Source: Argyresthia goedartella (taxonomy: Eukaryota > Arthropoda > Insecta > Lepidoptera > Argyresthiidae). Taken from it: DNA of 64,000 nucleotides. Below, piece by piece: positions 1 through 11,485 of the stretch. The notes under the pieces are model-generated. The model was not told where the DNA came from and made no database searches. It was given only the letters and a program-made list of their open reading frames with translations. Numbering within the stretch: position 1 is the first letter of the stretch; every line of letters starts with the position of its first letter. The position numbers and the translations under genes were made by a program. The stretch lies in the NCBI GenBank assembly GCA_949825045.1, contig OX463829.1:17268715-17332714 (forward strand), given 5' to 3'.

Positions 1-1881
1 GTTAAGGCTTCAATCGTGTGTTGCCACAATATTGGCCACCTTTCTAACCTCGTTAAAAGTACCACAAGGATGAATTGCCGAGTTTGTTTATAGCCTAAAC
101 ACCTCTATTGAGTATTTATCTACGGTGATAGGCTATCAGTAGCAGTGGGTCACAGAGGAGATTACTGGTTCCACCTGTTATACAATTCCCTGACACAGTC
201 CATCATGACTATTCTATTTTTGAGGAGCCACTAACACACTTCCACTGCCACAAACATTACTGGATCACATAAAACAGATACAGTTGTGATAACTAACTAA
301 ACGTAGTTGTCCATATTGTGGTAATGTTATGTTAAAGATAAGAGATTAGGGTAAAGTTGAGTTACACTTAAGTTTTAATAGTGACATAAAGTTTAGGTGG
401 CGATAGGTTTGTTGTCAGGAATGTGCTCGGTTTGTATCATGTTTTCGTCTCGCATAAGTTACTTTAGATAATTAAGTTCCGTATAAAATGCCGGAATTCT
501 GTAGATAACTTAATACTCAGTTGACGCTATTCATATACTACTTATAATGTGATTTCCATGCCACTGCATCTTTCCTTTTGATTACGCGAGTTTTAAGCTC
601 ATTTCGTATTTAATTGGGCGATTTAAAAGTGAAGGTGAACGCACGAAGTTCATTCGCTTTTCCATGTCTCTCTCCAAATTTTGGTTTCTTATTAAGTCCC
701 CTCCACACCCGAGTTTACACTTTCTCCCGAGAATCGGTGCGATCACAAACAAGGTTAAGTACACGCCACAAAATAAACGATATTTTTTAACACGTGCCAG
801 ATAATTCACGACATCTTAAAAAGGTGGTAGAGCTTACGATGACTGATATGATAACTTAACTATTTGTAACCCTGTAAAGTTTTGTGTTATAAGTCCATGA
901 TATTATCATGTCCTTCTGTATTAATTGTAATTATATTTTAAAAACAAAAACGTCGACACAACTGTGCCTTCTTCACCACATATATGAAAAGGCGAGATGT
1001 GACGTATTTATGATATTTTAATAATTCCATCAGATTTTTCTTCATATTCATTGGTAGGTATTCAGCTAGTGTGAGGTGTTCTTATACTGGAAATCTCATT
1101 ATTTTTCTAGTAAGTTTTGTTGCGGGAAAAACGTTTTCCGCTCCCTTATATTTCTCATGTCTCTCGGAGAAAACTATAATAAGAAACACTTAGACAACTG
1201 TTCGAAATACATGAAGCGGACATGTTTCACTACAACAAAGGTACACTCTGTATGCTATCTAAAACATACAGAGTGTATCAGAAATAACGTGTATAACATA
1301 TCGTTTATTGTTTGTTGGATTGACGACATGGTCATATTGACGGGATATCCCTGTATGCGGTTGGTCCGCGAGGGCTATGCCCAGCAGTGGGTCGATGTGA
1401 ACATGTTGTGATGGACGCAAAGAAGTGTGACTACAGGTTCAGGTATGGCCTGGAATTAAACGAAGGCGATGCAACAAATGCGGGATATCTACCTGTAGAA
1501 ATTGAGATCTTTCGTCCATCGGCGAAACCCCGTAGCCTCACTGTAGTTATATTCCAGACGCTTTGATGACATAGCGTGATGATAATGATAAGTGCCCTGT
1601 CTATCTGAATACAAAGCTTCTATTTCAGTGAAAGTCCAATCAGAACTGACCCAGTTGCACTTTACACAAAACTCGAAACACTTATGTTTTCTTTCTGACA
1701 ATAACACAACTGTTTATGTTCCTGATATCTAACTGTGATAATGAATACTTTGGTCCGAAAGCTAAAAAAGAAAGGCGTTCATGTAGACTTCTGATCAGCT
1801 TTTACGTTGTTTAGTTTCAGAGCCCTCGTCTTTTTTCAATAATTTTCATCCTTTCGTTCTCTTATTTTAAAGAGAAATGTA
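1..1881. other. AT-rich stretch without a recognised gene
   Basis: I see no convincing coding region, splice structure or RNA gene here. The only structured item is a short palindrome at 1242-1277, with 13-bp arms (tacactctgtatg) and a 10-bp spacer, listed separately. Confidence 0.5.
1242..1277. repeat. Short-spacer palindrome, 13-bp arms
   Basis: The arm at 1242-1254 (tacactctgtatg) is repeated exactly in inverted orientation at 1265-1277, with a 10-bp spacer. It could form a hairpin. No terminator or gene context explains it. Confidence 0.75.
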
Positions 1882-2114
1882 AAGCTGCACATCAATAATA
1901 CTGATTTGCACCGCAAATATTCTGATTTTCACAGCAAATATCAGGGCAAAATACTGCGGTAGCTTAAGTGAAGGATAAGGGGGCGAGCGAAGCAAAGCCT
2001 CCTTATCCTTCATATTAGTTGAACATGTAAGAACAACAAAAATACTTAAAACATAAAAAGTGTTTTTGCTGATCCTTTTTTGCTGTGAAATCAGTATTTT
2101 TGACGTGCGATTAA
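1882..2114. mobile_element. MITE, TTAA-ended family, copy 1
   Basis: The copy starts tgcacatcaataatactgat and ends with the inverted counterpart, closing in tgcgattaa. The interior holds the family core (actgcggtagcttaagtgaa) and a hairpin of the form ...ggggcgagcgaagc... Further copies lie at 2565-2814 and 5092-5327, with fragments at 10720-10773 and 20558-20771. There is no coding capacity, so it would be non-autonomous. The TTAA at the ends suggests a piggyBac-like parent. That is inference, because the terminal bases do not match the usual piggyBac CCY start. Confidence 0.8.
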
Positions 2115-2564
2115 ATACTAGCCATTTTTAACTATCTACGATAAAAATGTAGTTTTTTTTAATAGGCAATAGCTGTATAAAATTGATTCTACCTATATTG
2201 TGGTTGACCAATGGACCATTGTCGCGTCGCTACCATAGCATGGCATGGTCAGACCATGATAGCAACAAAACAGAGGTAACTTCAGATACTCCTGTAAAAT
2301 ACAATTGTTGGTCCAGATGTAACGTGAACAGACTTTTTGTGAACACCTAAATTTAAGGTGTAACAGATATAATATGTGAGGCAGTTGTTCACGTCCGAAG
2401 GAGATACTTGATACCCACAGCCCTTCACGTCCCCTCGGGTAGTGCTAAGGAGCAACATATCAACACTAAACTTTCCAGTTTCTCGCAACAGAACCTGTCC
2501 AAATACAGAGAAATATATAAAAACACGTGACACGTGGACCGCCATTAATTAAGAAAAGGAAATA
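2115..2564. other. Spacer between two MITE copies
   Basis: I see no gene. It contains a local inverted run around 2227-2262 (atggcatggtcagaccat) and otherwise unstructured AT-rich sequence. Confidence 0.4.
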
Positions 2565-2814
2565 TTAAACTGCGCATCAAAAATACTGATTTGCACTGCA
2601 AATATCAGGGCAAAATGCTACGGTAGCTTAGGTGAAGGGTAAAGGGAGTGAGCGAAGCGAAGCCCCTTTATCCTTCGTGTTAGGTTGAACATGTAAGAGC
2701 AACAAAAAATACTTAAAACATAAACTTAAGTACACATAAAATATTAAAAACATAAAAAGTGTTTTTGTTGATCCTTTTTTGCTGTGCAAATCAGTATTTT
2801 TGATGTGCGATTAA
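2565..2814. mobile_element. MITE, TTAA-ended family, copy 2
   Basis: It is flanked by ttaa at 2565 and 2811. The terminal inverted repeat reads gcgcatcaaaaatactgatt at the left and its complement at the right. It has the same core as copy 1 and lies in the same orientation, with a short extra internal piece (cttaagtacacataaaatat). It is non-coding. Confidence 0.85.
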
Positions 2815-2962
2815 ATACTAGCCATTAAGAGATTGATTGATCAGATATAATGTAACTTTCTATAAGATCAACCTTGGAAAAACGAACGCCAATTCTTTAT
2901 CTTTAGCAGATACTACTAACTTTGTTTCTTGATTTCTTGTTTATTTTCCTACTCTCTTACAG

Positions 2963-3159
2963 ATGCAAGTTCAACGCCACTATTCTCGGTCAGCGGTCGC
3001 AAAATCCAATCTTACGCAGATCCGCTATTCGGATCTATCGAAGGAGTTACCGAAAACGAAGAAGAAAACCGAATGTTTATTAAAATAAAGCTACTTAAAA
3101 TTGAATACAATTCGCCCCTAATATTGGTCGCTATTGGGAAGGAAGGCAGGTTACTATAG
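2963..3159 (+). CDS. Possible terminal exon of an unidentified gene
   Basis: A strong 3' splice-site context precedes position 2963: a pyrimidine-rich tract (ttattttcctactctcttac) followed by AG. Two frames stay open after it. One runs to the stop at 3157-3159 and includes the acidic, protein-like stretch GSIEGVTENEEENRMF. The other begins with an ATG directly at the acceptor and ends at 3088. I recognise neither product. A SINE starts at 3169, so the 3' end has been altered or lies just upstream of it. No upstream exon could be assigned. It may be a chance acceptor in repeat-rich DNA. Confidence 0.25.
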
Positions 3160-3168
3160 CCTTCTTCA

Positions 3169-3432
3169 CGACATCTGTGGTGCAGCGGTTGTGGCTCTGC
3201 CTACCATGCGAGAGGAACCAGTTCTATCCCCGGCTGGGAGTAAAAAAAATCCCCAGGTCTTGGATGTTTATATGTGTGTGACATCGTTGTTTCTGGTTCC
3301 CACGACACAGGGTATCCTAGTGTTGGGCCAGAAGCAATGTATGTGCCGGTATGTAAATGTTATGTTTATGTTCATTGGCTTCTCGAAGGGGTGGAAGAGA
3401 ATCAAATAGATGAATCAAATCAAATCAATAAA
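3169..3432 (+). mobile_element. tRNA-derived SINE (family A), full-length copy
   Basis: The head reads cgacatctgtggtgcagcgg, followed by tggctctgcct (pol III A-box-like) and a B-box-like segment near ccagttctatccccggctgg. The body carries the family signatures ggatgtttatatgtgtgtga and cagaagcaatgtatgtg, and the copy ends in a short (aaatc)n tail. Other family A copies are at 4136, 11302, 23649, 30258 and 50805. Confidence 0.85.
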
Positions 3433-4135
3433 TCTTCTCGCAATTTTTTTATTTATCTTACAAGTGGGGTTCTTCTACACATTGATGAACAGGACTCCTA
3501 ATTAACAATTTTTGTATTTCCTTATCCGACTAAAGATGTATCTTCTTATAAGATTTATCCGTCTGCGCCGCAGTGTAGACTATCTATACATAATTAATTT
3601 ATTTATACTTAAGGAGTGCCAACAGCTGCAAAAACATGATATTAGTTTTAGATAGTAATATAAAGCCAATTAAAGGGACCCACAGATATAAAATAATAAT
3701 AATATACAGTGGTGATATCTTCCACGATATATCTATCGACGGTGCGGTACTCGGTCTTATCCAGGTCCCGGCAACCTACCGAACCTCCCAGTCGAATCGA
3801 ATCGAACCCCCAACCGAACCCGAATAAGCCCAACCTTTAAGCTTTCCGAAGTCCAGACTTTCTTTGTACATTCAGCGTTTATGTAACGCCGCTCACTGCG
3901 CCCGCGCATACGTCACCAACCACGAGTGTTATCTAATTGTTGCGCAACGTTGCCAACGTGTTCTTATGAAACTGAATGGCGTGTTGACAGATAATTCAAT
4001 AATTCCTAAAATGCACGCGTAGTGGCGGCGGCGGGGACTTATATGGGGTGCCTAGTTGAATGGTAAGTTGTCACCACAACAGACTATACCTAGTAGTCAA
4101 ATGCAGGAGTTGGTTCTTCTTGCATTCCATATTGC
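3433..4135. other. Unassigned interval
   Basis: I see no gene. It includes a CpG-rich part at about 3720-4020 (for example cgtaacgccgctcactgcgc), which might once have been regulatory, but I found nothing transcribed from it. Confidence 0.35.
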
Positions 4136-4346
4136 CGACCTCTGTGGCGCAGAGGTTGCGAGAGGTCCCGGGTACGACCCCGGCTAAGGGTAAAGAAAGA
4201 AAAAACTCCAGTTCTTGGACGTTTATATGTGTGTGACGCCGATGTTTTTGTACGACCACATGGTATCCTAGTGTGGAGCCAGAAGCAATGTATGTGTCTG
4301 TATTTAATGTTTATGTTGATATCACAAAATTATCATTCATTGGTTG
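4136..4346 (+). mobile_element. tRNA-derived SINE (family A), copy 2
   Basis: The head is cgacctctgtggcgcagagg, then a B-box-like cccgggtacgaccccggct, then the same body motifs as at 3169. The A-box segment between head and B-box is shortened by about 20 bp relative to that copy, so its internal pol III promoter is probably dead. Confidence 0.85.
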
Positions 4347-5091
4347 CTTAATTTTATTTATTTTCTATTTATGATCGGAGATAGATAAGATAATAGAGAA
4401 AGATAAGAAAGATAACATAAAAATGTTTAGTACAATAAAACGATCTAAATGAGTTGAAATAAAAATACATAGTTACCTTACAGTGAGGCACCCCGTTGAT
4501 GTCTTTTCTATGACTTTGCCAATCGTGAAATATGTGCTGTTTTTACTCCAAAAAAAAAACAATTTCCGATGTTTTATTTGTTTAAATGAATTAATGTCTT
4601 AAAAAAAAACAGAAGCACTGCGTAGAGAGTCGCGTTCAGGTCGGTCACTCCAAAGCAATATCTAAAACCCTACGAAAGACGCTCGAAACACAAACACCAA
4701 AGCCTACCTACTACCTACATAATCACACCAGTGATATATTTCCCGCCATCTCATGAAATTGGGTATTCAGGTTCAACGACCGGCGCGGGGCGGTCACTTT
4801 CTCGACGGCGGCTGCCGGCGACCGGGGCAGCCAGCACGAACATGTTCACTTAGGTAACGAAACAGTAAGCGAATGAGTTGGCACGACATGAACAACTTGA
4901 ACAAAGTTGTTCATATCGGGACAAGGTAAAGTTACCCTCGCATGGGGTGAGCGAGTGACGAGGGTGGCTCTACCCTCTCTTCTACAGGGTCTAACTGAAA
5001 GTTGAAGTCATATTTTAGGAGTTTGTCATTTACATCCTTTATACAACAGCCATCGCAATTCATCGTTTAATGTTATATAATAGGCTGGTAT
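4347..5091. other. Unassigned interval with a GC-rich patch
   Basis: I see no gene. Positions 4770-4990 are GC-rich compared with the surroundings (gacggcggctgccggcgacc) and also contain agcgagtgacgagggtggct-type repeat sequence. I could assign no function. Confidence 0.35.
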
Positions 5092-5327
5092 TTAATTGCA
5101 CATCAAAAATACTGATTTTCACAGCAAAAAAGTGTCAGCAAAAACACTTTATGTTTTAAGTATTTTTGTTGTTCTTACATGATCCACCTAATACGAAGGA
5201 TAAAGGGGGCTTCGCTTCGCTCACCCCTTTTACCCGTCACCTAAGCTACCGGAGTATTTTACCCTGATATTTGCTGTGAAAATCAGTATATTTGCAGTTT
5301 AAATTAATATTATTGATGTGCAGTTTA
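5092..5327. mobile_element. MITE, TTAA-ended family, copy 3 (inverted)
   Basis: It is flanked by ttaa at 5092 and 5324. The termini are tgcacatcaaaaatactgat and its complement, and the core is the reverse complement of copies 1 and 2. An extra terminal-like segment (aaattaatattattgatgtg) near the right end suggests a small terminal duplication. It is non-coding. Confidence 0.85.
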
Positions 5328-5477
5328 ATATTTCCCTATATAATATACTTAGGCCCGACAAATAGGACGCGAACACTATTCTCGGATTAACTTTGACAAC
5401 TCCATGCAAATCTTTATGATAGTAATTCTAAGATCTATCAACATTTTTTTTTGTGCAAAAATGTTTTACGACCCGAA

Positions 5478-6010
5478 TGGACGACTCGGCAGTGACCTGC
5501 CTGCGAAGCCAAGGATCCCGGGTTAGAGTCCTGGTGGGGGCAAATATTTGTTTGATGAGAACGGATGTTTGTAGCCTAGTCATGGTTTTGCGAGATGAAT
5601 GTGTGACTGTGTTTAATTAGTTTAATTTGTAATTTGACATATTTAAATTGAATTTTAATTTTATAGCTTACATTTACAATTAATTGACTATTTTTAAATT
5701 GTGTTGTCTTATTTGTAATTTGACTTATTGTAATTTGAATTTAATATTAAGTTGACATACTGATTGAATTGAAATAAACAATTTGTAATTAAATTTCTTA
5801 TTATATATGTTATCATTGCTATCTTGTTCGGTGTATGTACACATGTTAGAATTATTTCTGTAATGTTGTACTTACGAAATTTGACAAATAAATAAATTAT
5901 CTATCTAAGTATAATATTTATCTATATTAGTATGTGTATCGTTGTCTAGTACCCAAGATACAGGGAATCCTAGTTTGGAGCTAGATCAATGTGTGTCAAT
6001 AGTTCCAATG
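5478..6010 (+). mobile_element. tRNA-derived SINE (family B) with expanded tail
   Basis: The head gacgactcggcagtgacctg, then cctgcgaagccaaggatccc, then a B-box-like cgggttagagtcctggt, is typical of a second lepidopteran SINE type. The middle is an expanded AT-rich tract (about 5640-5920). The characteristic distal motif cgttgtctagtacccaagat occurs at about 5940. The B-box carries substitutions, so the copy is probably inert. Confidence 0.7.
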
Positions 6011-6139
6011 TATTATTTACGTATGTAAGTTAAACAATTATCATAAATGTAGCCCGTTAATGTCCCCACCGAGGGGCACATGCCCTACTTGTAGCACTGT
6101 GTGCAAGTATTTCACCCGGATACAAGTAAGATTAAGCCA

Positions 6140-6330
6140 TACTCCACCGCGCTGGCTCAGTGCGGGTTGCTGGGGAGTTTTTCGACTACCGAAACACCGA
6201 ACGTCCGATAATGTACTTCATCAGTTATCTCATTGCTACATGGTCAGGAATCGAACCCGCATCTCCTCTGTGAGAAGCAAGCGTGAAGCTCATCAGGCCA
6301 CGGAGCTAAAGCTTATATGTAAGTTATAAG
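6140..6330 (-). mobile_element. SINE-like element (family C)
   Basis: Read on the minus strand it has tggcctgatgag (A-box-like) followed by gcgggttcgattcctgacca, a near-perfect pol III B-box. The left part contains gctggctcagtgcgggttgc, a motif I associate with repeated lepidopteran DNA. A second copy of the B-box half is at 24945-25020. Confidence 0.6.
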
Positions 6331-7095
6331 AACTTAAAATTATGTGAGTGAGCACCCGAATAAATTTCGGGGCTCCTCAACCATAACATTGATGTTGTAA
6401 TGTTTATCTTCACGTGTCTGACAGACTGACTCTCACGCCAAAGTGTCTGGGATTGACGACAGATTATATAACATTTTTGCTAATGAATATTTTGCCGAAT
6501 ACATTACCTACACGAGTATAATATCCGGACATTATGTCATTATTTGGCATCGCATTTGGCACTCTACGTTATGTTAGCTTAAGGTATAATAATGAGTCAT
6601 CATTATGCTCGCTGAAATATATTTTATCGGGTCATGGACGTAAATACTTGTGTGTGACGTCATTTTTAATTAATAACAAAAAATGGGAAACATTGTTTAA
6701 TCCTAAATTTAAAATTTAAATCACCCCCGACACCTTAAGTCTTAAATTTGGCTGAATTGTTTACTTTTTAAGCTGATTATGTTCGAACCACCGATCTGAT
6801 TTTAATAAAACATAGCTAAGAACGGTTGCAGGGAATTCTACTAACATTTACAGAAAACAGCATTAAAATCCGTCCACCCGTTTGAGCGCTAGAGTGCCAC
6901 ATACAGATACACAGGCAGAAACACAGACACTTCAAACTTATAACACCCCTCTCTTTTCGTCGGGGGTTGACACTACCATGCTTACAATATTAGCAATAAG
7001 TTTGTTGGACACGAAACTGAGAAAAAGGTGCTTAAAGTTTTAATCTCATTTTAACTGACTTTAATACTGAGTGATGTTGCTTATCTGAAGTACTT
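6331..7095. other. Unassigned interval with repeat-like 3' tail
   Basis: No gene was found. Around 6840-6970 the sequence aaaatccgtccacccgtttg followed by serial aca-rich words resembles a dispersed lepidopteran repeat end. I could not delimit it. Confidence 0.35.
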
Positions 7096-7101
7096 CTAAT
7101 A

Positions 7102-7323
7102 CACTGACGAAAAGTTCCACCCACAAAATGCCGACAAACACCTTAATATCTCCTAAGAAATAGAACCAATATTACGTTTACAATATTTACGTTTTTAATT
7201 GGTAATATTCTGTTGCGCTGTTAAATGTACTTCAATATTGCAGACGGCGTCATTAAGCTAGCCTTTCCCGTTTAGCAGTAATTTGGTGCTATCTCACTGG
7301 AACTTTTTCATTGCTCGTCAGTG
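7102..7323. mobile_element. Tc1/mariner-type MITE, copy 1
   Basis: The right end is ggaactttttcattgctcgtcagtg followed by TA. The left end starts cactgacgaaaagttcc after TA and lacks about 8 bp (gcaatgaa) of the terminal repeat. The copy is about 222 bp, has no ORF, and is flanked by TA on both sides as expected for a Tc1/mariner target duplication. It is the reverse orientation of the copy at 15890-16113. Confidence 0.85.
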
Positions 7324-7490
7324 TATATATAACTATTAATCTTGTCTTTAGTTTTTTATATTTCAAAAATACTTCAAACCGTTTGTGTCAACTGCCAAGC
7401 AGAGTTCAATATTTTCAAACATGATCGCTTAGAATGTCCGCAGCAAATTCAGTAGTTTAGTTACTTTCTATATGGTAAAGAAAATAGATG

Positions 7491-7760
7491 ATAGGAAAAC
7501 ACTTTAATTTTTACACTAACTGTGGTTATGCTACTTACTGGCAAACTTATTATAGAAAAATACAAAAAAATTACACTTCCTGTGGTTGGTCTACTTTGTA
7601 CTAATTAGTACTACTTAGTATCAAATTGATTAAAGGAAAACACTTAAATTTTACACTTTCTGTGGTTGTGCTAATTAGTACTACTTACTATCAAATTGAT
7701 TATAGGAAACCACTTAAATGTTTACAGTCACTATATTAATAACTGTGGTTGTGCTTGTAC
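7491..7760. repeat. Degenerate minisatellite, about 75-90 bp unit
   Basis: Roughly three to four imperfect tandem units share the words ttacactttctgtggttgtg, ctaattagtactactta and tatcaaattgattaaaggaa. No coding potential. Confidence 0.7.
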
Positions 7761-8030
7761 TCTTTATCACAAATTCAACGAGGGATTAATGGAGGGTTTT
7801 TTTTTATGACAGAACTACGCTGATTCTGAATCTGTAAGTAGTAACTCATTTTTGACAAAATGTCGACTTACTGATCTTATCGTTTGCACGGCATAAAAAT
7901 AACAGTGCAAAACTATTATGTTTAACACATCATGCTAAATATCTGTACTGTTTTACTTGATTGTCCACCTTCTAATAAAAAACAACCAGTTAATTTCCAA
8001 AAGTACATTGATTTTAAATTTTTAGAGAGT

Positions 8031-10188
8031 TTACTTATTTAAATCACAATCTTTATGCTTCAACTCACAGATGTCGCCTCTGTCATTTATTTCCTCCTTC
8101 GTCGGTAGATGGCGGTACATCGCCGCAGCGCCTGCCACGTTGTTCTCGTCAACATTTTCCTCCTTACCAAACACCGCCTTTTGCATTTTGGAAACGAAAG
8201 GCGTTATCTTGCATATAAGAAGTTTCACACAACTAATATCTTCATCAGCACCTTGTTCTTGGATGAGGTCTTCGATGACGTCAGGAAGTGATTCGTTCTT
8301 TGCCACTGCAAGGAGGTCCTGAAGCTTGGAGGACGGCTTGTTGAGGATGAAGGTGAGAGGGTCGTTGGAACGGGAGGGTCGGTTGGGTCGATGCGGGCCT
8401 GAGAGGAATGATGAGATCTGCAATGGAAAAGTTTATTGTACAGTGGCAGGAATTGAATTAGTTTGTTGCTACGGTAATTATGACTTGGTGTCCAATAAGG
8501 GTGCTAAGCGAGACCCTGTTACTAAGCCTCCACTGTCCGTCCGTCCGGCTGTCCTTCTGTCCGTGAATACATCACATGAACCGTAATAGGTAGTGATGAG
8601 AGTTTCACAGATTGTGTATATATCTGTTGCTGCAACACCAAAAAATAATGAAATAAACGAATTTTTTCAACTTTAAGGGAGACCCATACAAAAAACGAGT
8701 TTTTTTGCGTTTTTTCTTATACGATGGACTCTTTGTGCGTGAGTCCGACTCGCACTTGACCGATTTTTATGAAACTTTAAAGCCGATTTTCATGTTTGGC
8801 ATTACATAGTTGTATGTATGAGTATGAGATATCCAATAGAGATAACATTGATTTTACACAGTTTTGCTTGTCAAACCAACAGGAAAATACTCTTACCATC
8901 TGAGCAACAAAGAGCAGAGCATTGACAGCCACAGCACTGATCTGCGGAGGCTGAAGTCCAAACAACTTCACCAGCTGCCGCAACGGTGCCATATTATTTA
9001 CGTCCTCATTCACATTGTAATTGGGGCGAGACTCCTCTGGATAACTCTCTTGGTTTTCAGTTTCTTGGTAAGCCTCGTTGGGGTTGTAAGGTGGTGGTTT
9101 CGGTGCGGAAGGTCCCGGGTTCGAAGGCTTTGGGTTGAATGCCCTGACAACGAAGTCGGCTACTTTTAGCGCGACTGATTCGGACCCTGAAAATGGGTGG
9201 ATTGAATATTAACAAACACATCGCTATGCATTTCAGAGGCACAGGGGAGATATGTATGGCATTGGTATGTTTATATTAGAATCCCCCAGGGCTAACGGAC
9301 GACTTTCTACCTTTTAGAGGTTTCTTCTGCCTTTTACCTACCTAGCTTTGAGGAAGAAAAGCCAAGCCTAGATGTATACACCTCCATCTCACCGAACACT
9401 ATCAGTCTTACCAATGAAAAATAACAAATTTATGTTTGTAGACCTGTTAAAGCAAAATCCTCTTTAAACCTTAATGAGCGTTTTATGTTTTTGTGATTTA
9501 TAAAAGTACAGCGAGTCAGTTTTAACTGAAAAACTGTTGTAAGTTCGTTTATTATTTTAGGGTCTGTGGGTGTTGGCTGAAGGAAGGGAATCCAAAGCCG
9601 TTAACTTAATTTAAAAAAAGGTATGTGTCAAAATTTACTCTGTGTTGCAAAAAGTTTTATTTAACTGAGGTTCCAACAAACAAACAAACAAACAAAACAA
9701 AAAAAAACCGACATAAATTCTCAGATTAACGAAACACTTTGCTTAAATTTATACATTGACAACTGAGTGACGTTTGCCTTTGGCATATGATGCACACCAA
9801 AGATAATATAATGAGTGATATTGCCTAAAATAGGCTTATCGGAGAGTTATAGAAGGGTCTGAGCTACTTTAAGTTGTAGAAGGTTTAAAACGAACCTAAA
9901 ATATAGATTTTATATTATAAATCATCTGAGAACGGGTTGTAAGACTGTTTTAACACCATATTATAAGTGTTTTAGAGAAATTGAATCTTTATAAATAACA
10001 CTGTACGTAGTTTGTTATATAGTCTACGGACAAACAACATCTGCTAGATACATACCAAGAAAATCCTTAGCAATTTTCATTCCATTGCTCAATTGATCAA
10101 TCAACCCATATCTTTGAGCTCTATAGGGCTCTTCACAATTCGTCAATTTCAAAAAGAGAACACACAATAGTACGAAACGTGTCGCCAT
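8031..10188 (-). CDS. Predicted secreted four-cysteine protein, 3 exons
   Basis: The exons are 10188-10056, 9186-8897 and 8417-8031, all on the minus strand, giving 269 aa. Donors are TTG|GTATGT and ATG|GTAAGA; acceptors are TTTTCAG|GG and TTGCAG|AT. The phases join without a stop, which is strong support. The start gives a signal peptide (MATRFVLLCVLFLKLTNC, residues 1-18). A proline-rich linker (residues about 61-80) follows, then a hydrophobic or amphipathic stretch (residues about 110-145), then four cysteines near the C-terminus (204, 210, 258, 265) in SCVKLLICK and GDICELKHKDC. One N-glycosylation sequon (NES, 182). The cysteine spacing loosely recalls small secreted arthropod proteins such as the DM4/12 group, but I cannot assign a family. 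Intron 1 (869 bp) holds a dispersed repeat and intron 2 (479 bp) a second one. The product would enter the secretory pathway; its role is unknown. Confidence 0.82.
8500..8770 (+). repeat. Dispersed lepidopteran repeat (gggaccct...cgcacttg type)
   Basis: It carries the serial tccgtccgtccg words, then catgaaccgtaata, then agggagacccatacaa, and ends gtgagtccgactcgcacttgacc. Related copies or fragments are at 33010-33385, 39930-40640, 51230-51330, 58378-58810 and 60655-60800. It lies within intron 2 of the gene at 8031-10188. Confidence 0.75.
9405..10003. repeat. Dispersed repeat X, copy 1 (uninterrupted)
   Basis: It shares long blocks with 48200-48636 plus 49151-49280: for example gtagacctgttaaagcaaaa, gtgtcaaaatttactctgtg and tataaataacactg at the end. 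It has no ORF and sits in intron 1 of the minus-strand gene. It shows what the second copy looked like before its interruption. Confidence 0.8.
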
Positions 10189-10357
10189 CTTCAGGGCGAT
10201 GCGAATACTACATTTTAGAAGACATGTCTCTGCGCTTCGATTCACGAGATAATGCGAAGTAAGCACACGCAAGATAACAACGAACCATGAAACGTTGTAC
10301 CTACTTGTCCCATTGTTGTGGTTTCATAGGGTGTTGCAAGATTTGGTGAAAGTGGGG

Positions 10358-10365
10358 TATATAAA
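10358..10365 (-). promoter_or_regulatory. Possible TATA box for the 8031-10188 gene
   Basis: On the minus strand this reads tttatata, about 170 bp upstream of the start codon at 10188, which would place a TSS near 10330 and leave a 5' UTR of about 140 nt. No initiator motif was verified, so this is a candidate only. Confidence 0.3.
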
Positions 10366-10483
10366 TGTGGAAATATTTGGAATAAAGTATTTTGGGGTAG
10401 GAAAGTTTCAGTTGTTAATGCACAGATGGCGTTACTGGTACTTAATCGATATTATTATAGCTGTCGTAAAAATACCGTGGAAT

Positions 10484-10690
10484 TGACCATATCATGATGT
10501 GATTGACAATTTCATGAAATACGACAATTTCATGATATAGCCACCTCAAACTGATCATATCATGAAATGGCCTGACCAGATCAATGAATGTTCAGCGTTT
10601 GTTGATATGAATGTCGTAACCATGAATGGACTTTATCATGAAATAGCCAACCATGGTTGAAATAGATCTTTCATTGAACGAAGAAATATT
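10484..10690. repeat. Scattered palindromic tttcatgaaa motifs
   Basis: Several short words of the type tttcatgaaat, atcatgaaat and tttcatgatat are spaced 20-40 bp apart. They belong with the ordered 31-bp array at 11486-11775 and the degenerate part to 12180. Confidence 0.6.
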
Positions 10691-10774
10691 TTAGGGCAAA
10701 ACACTGCAATTAATCTTTTAATTTAACCAATCAATTTGATTTAGGGCAAAACACTGCGGTAGCTTAGCTGAAGT

Positions 10775-11262
10775 CTAAAGGCATTACGTAAAAATATATA
10801 CAAAAGGAATACAAATGTAGTAGACTACGTTAATTACTACCACATAAGAAAGAAAAGAGAGCGCAAATAATGCGCTCTATTCTAACTAAAATAACGTAGC
10901 GTCAAACCACATAAAAAATGTTTAAAAAAACTACTCTATTTTGTCAAAAATATTTTCAAGGAGATTTACGAATATGTATATAATATCCACATTTTGAATT
11001 CAAATCGGCAATGAAAGGAATTATTGATCCTCGTGCTCCTACCAGTAGAAGAACCGAGTAGGAGCAAGCGGAAACGCTCTTTTAAGAATTACAGGAAAAA
11101 ATGAATAAATTTAGAGGTATTTTCGCAATTAAATTCTATCGAGAAAATTTAATCGAATCGCGTTTTCCTTCAGTGAGAATCTTAACCAAATACTCAATAA
11201 ACGTAAAACCAAAAATCTAATCTGTAGATTTATAGAGGAGTAAATGGATTCGATAAAAACCC
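10775..11262. mobile_element. TTAAGG-type MITE, copy A
   Basis: It shares aagaaaagagagcgcaaata, taacgtagcgtcaaaccaca, attttcaaggaga and cagtgagaatcttaa with copies at 15141-15624, 37078-37476 and 41168-41612. The left terminus has decayed (aaaggcattacg against ttaaggcgatacg). An extra block at about 11025-11095 (ctcgtgctcctaccagtaga) is an internal insertion absent from the other copies. It is immediately preceded by a 50-bp fragment of the TTAA-ended MITE family (10720-10773). Confidence 0.8.
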
Positions 11263-11301
11263 CGTTTTTTAAACCTAATAGGGGCGAGCGCTGCGAAGCC
11301 T

Positions 11302-11441
11302 CGTGGGAACCAGAAAAAGCGACGTCTAACGCCTATAAACATCCAAGAACTGGGGTTTTATTTCTTTTCCCCCAGCCGGTGGTCGAACCCAGCCCCTCTC
11401 GCAAGTTAGGTAGAGCCACAATCGCTGCGCCACAGAGGTCG
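11302..11441 (-). mobile_element. tRNA-derived SINE (family A), truncated
   Basis: On the minus strand it runs from the head cgacctctgtggcgcagcga through the B-box-like region to the body motif and stops at the element's gttcccacg block. The 3' half with the gccagaagcaatg motif is missing. Confidence 0.8.
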
Positions 11442-11485
11442 TCAAATGCTTTTAAAAAGACATATTTTCCTGAAATCTAACTCTT

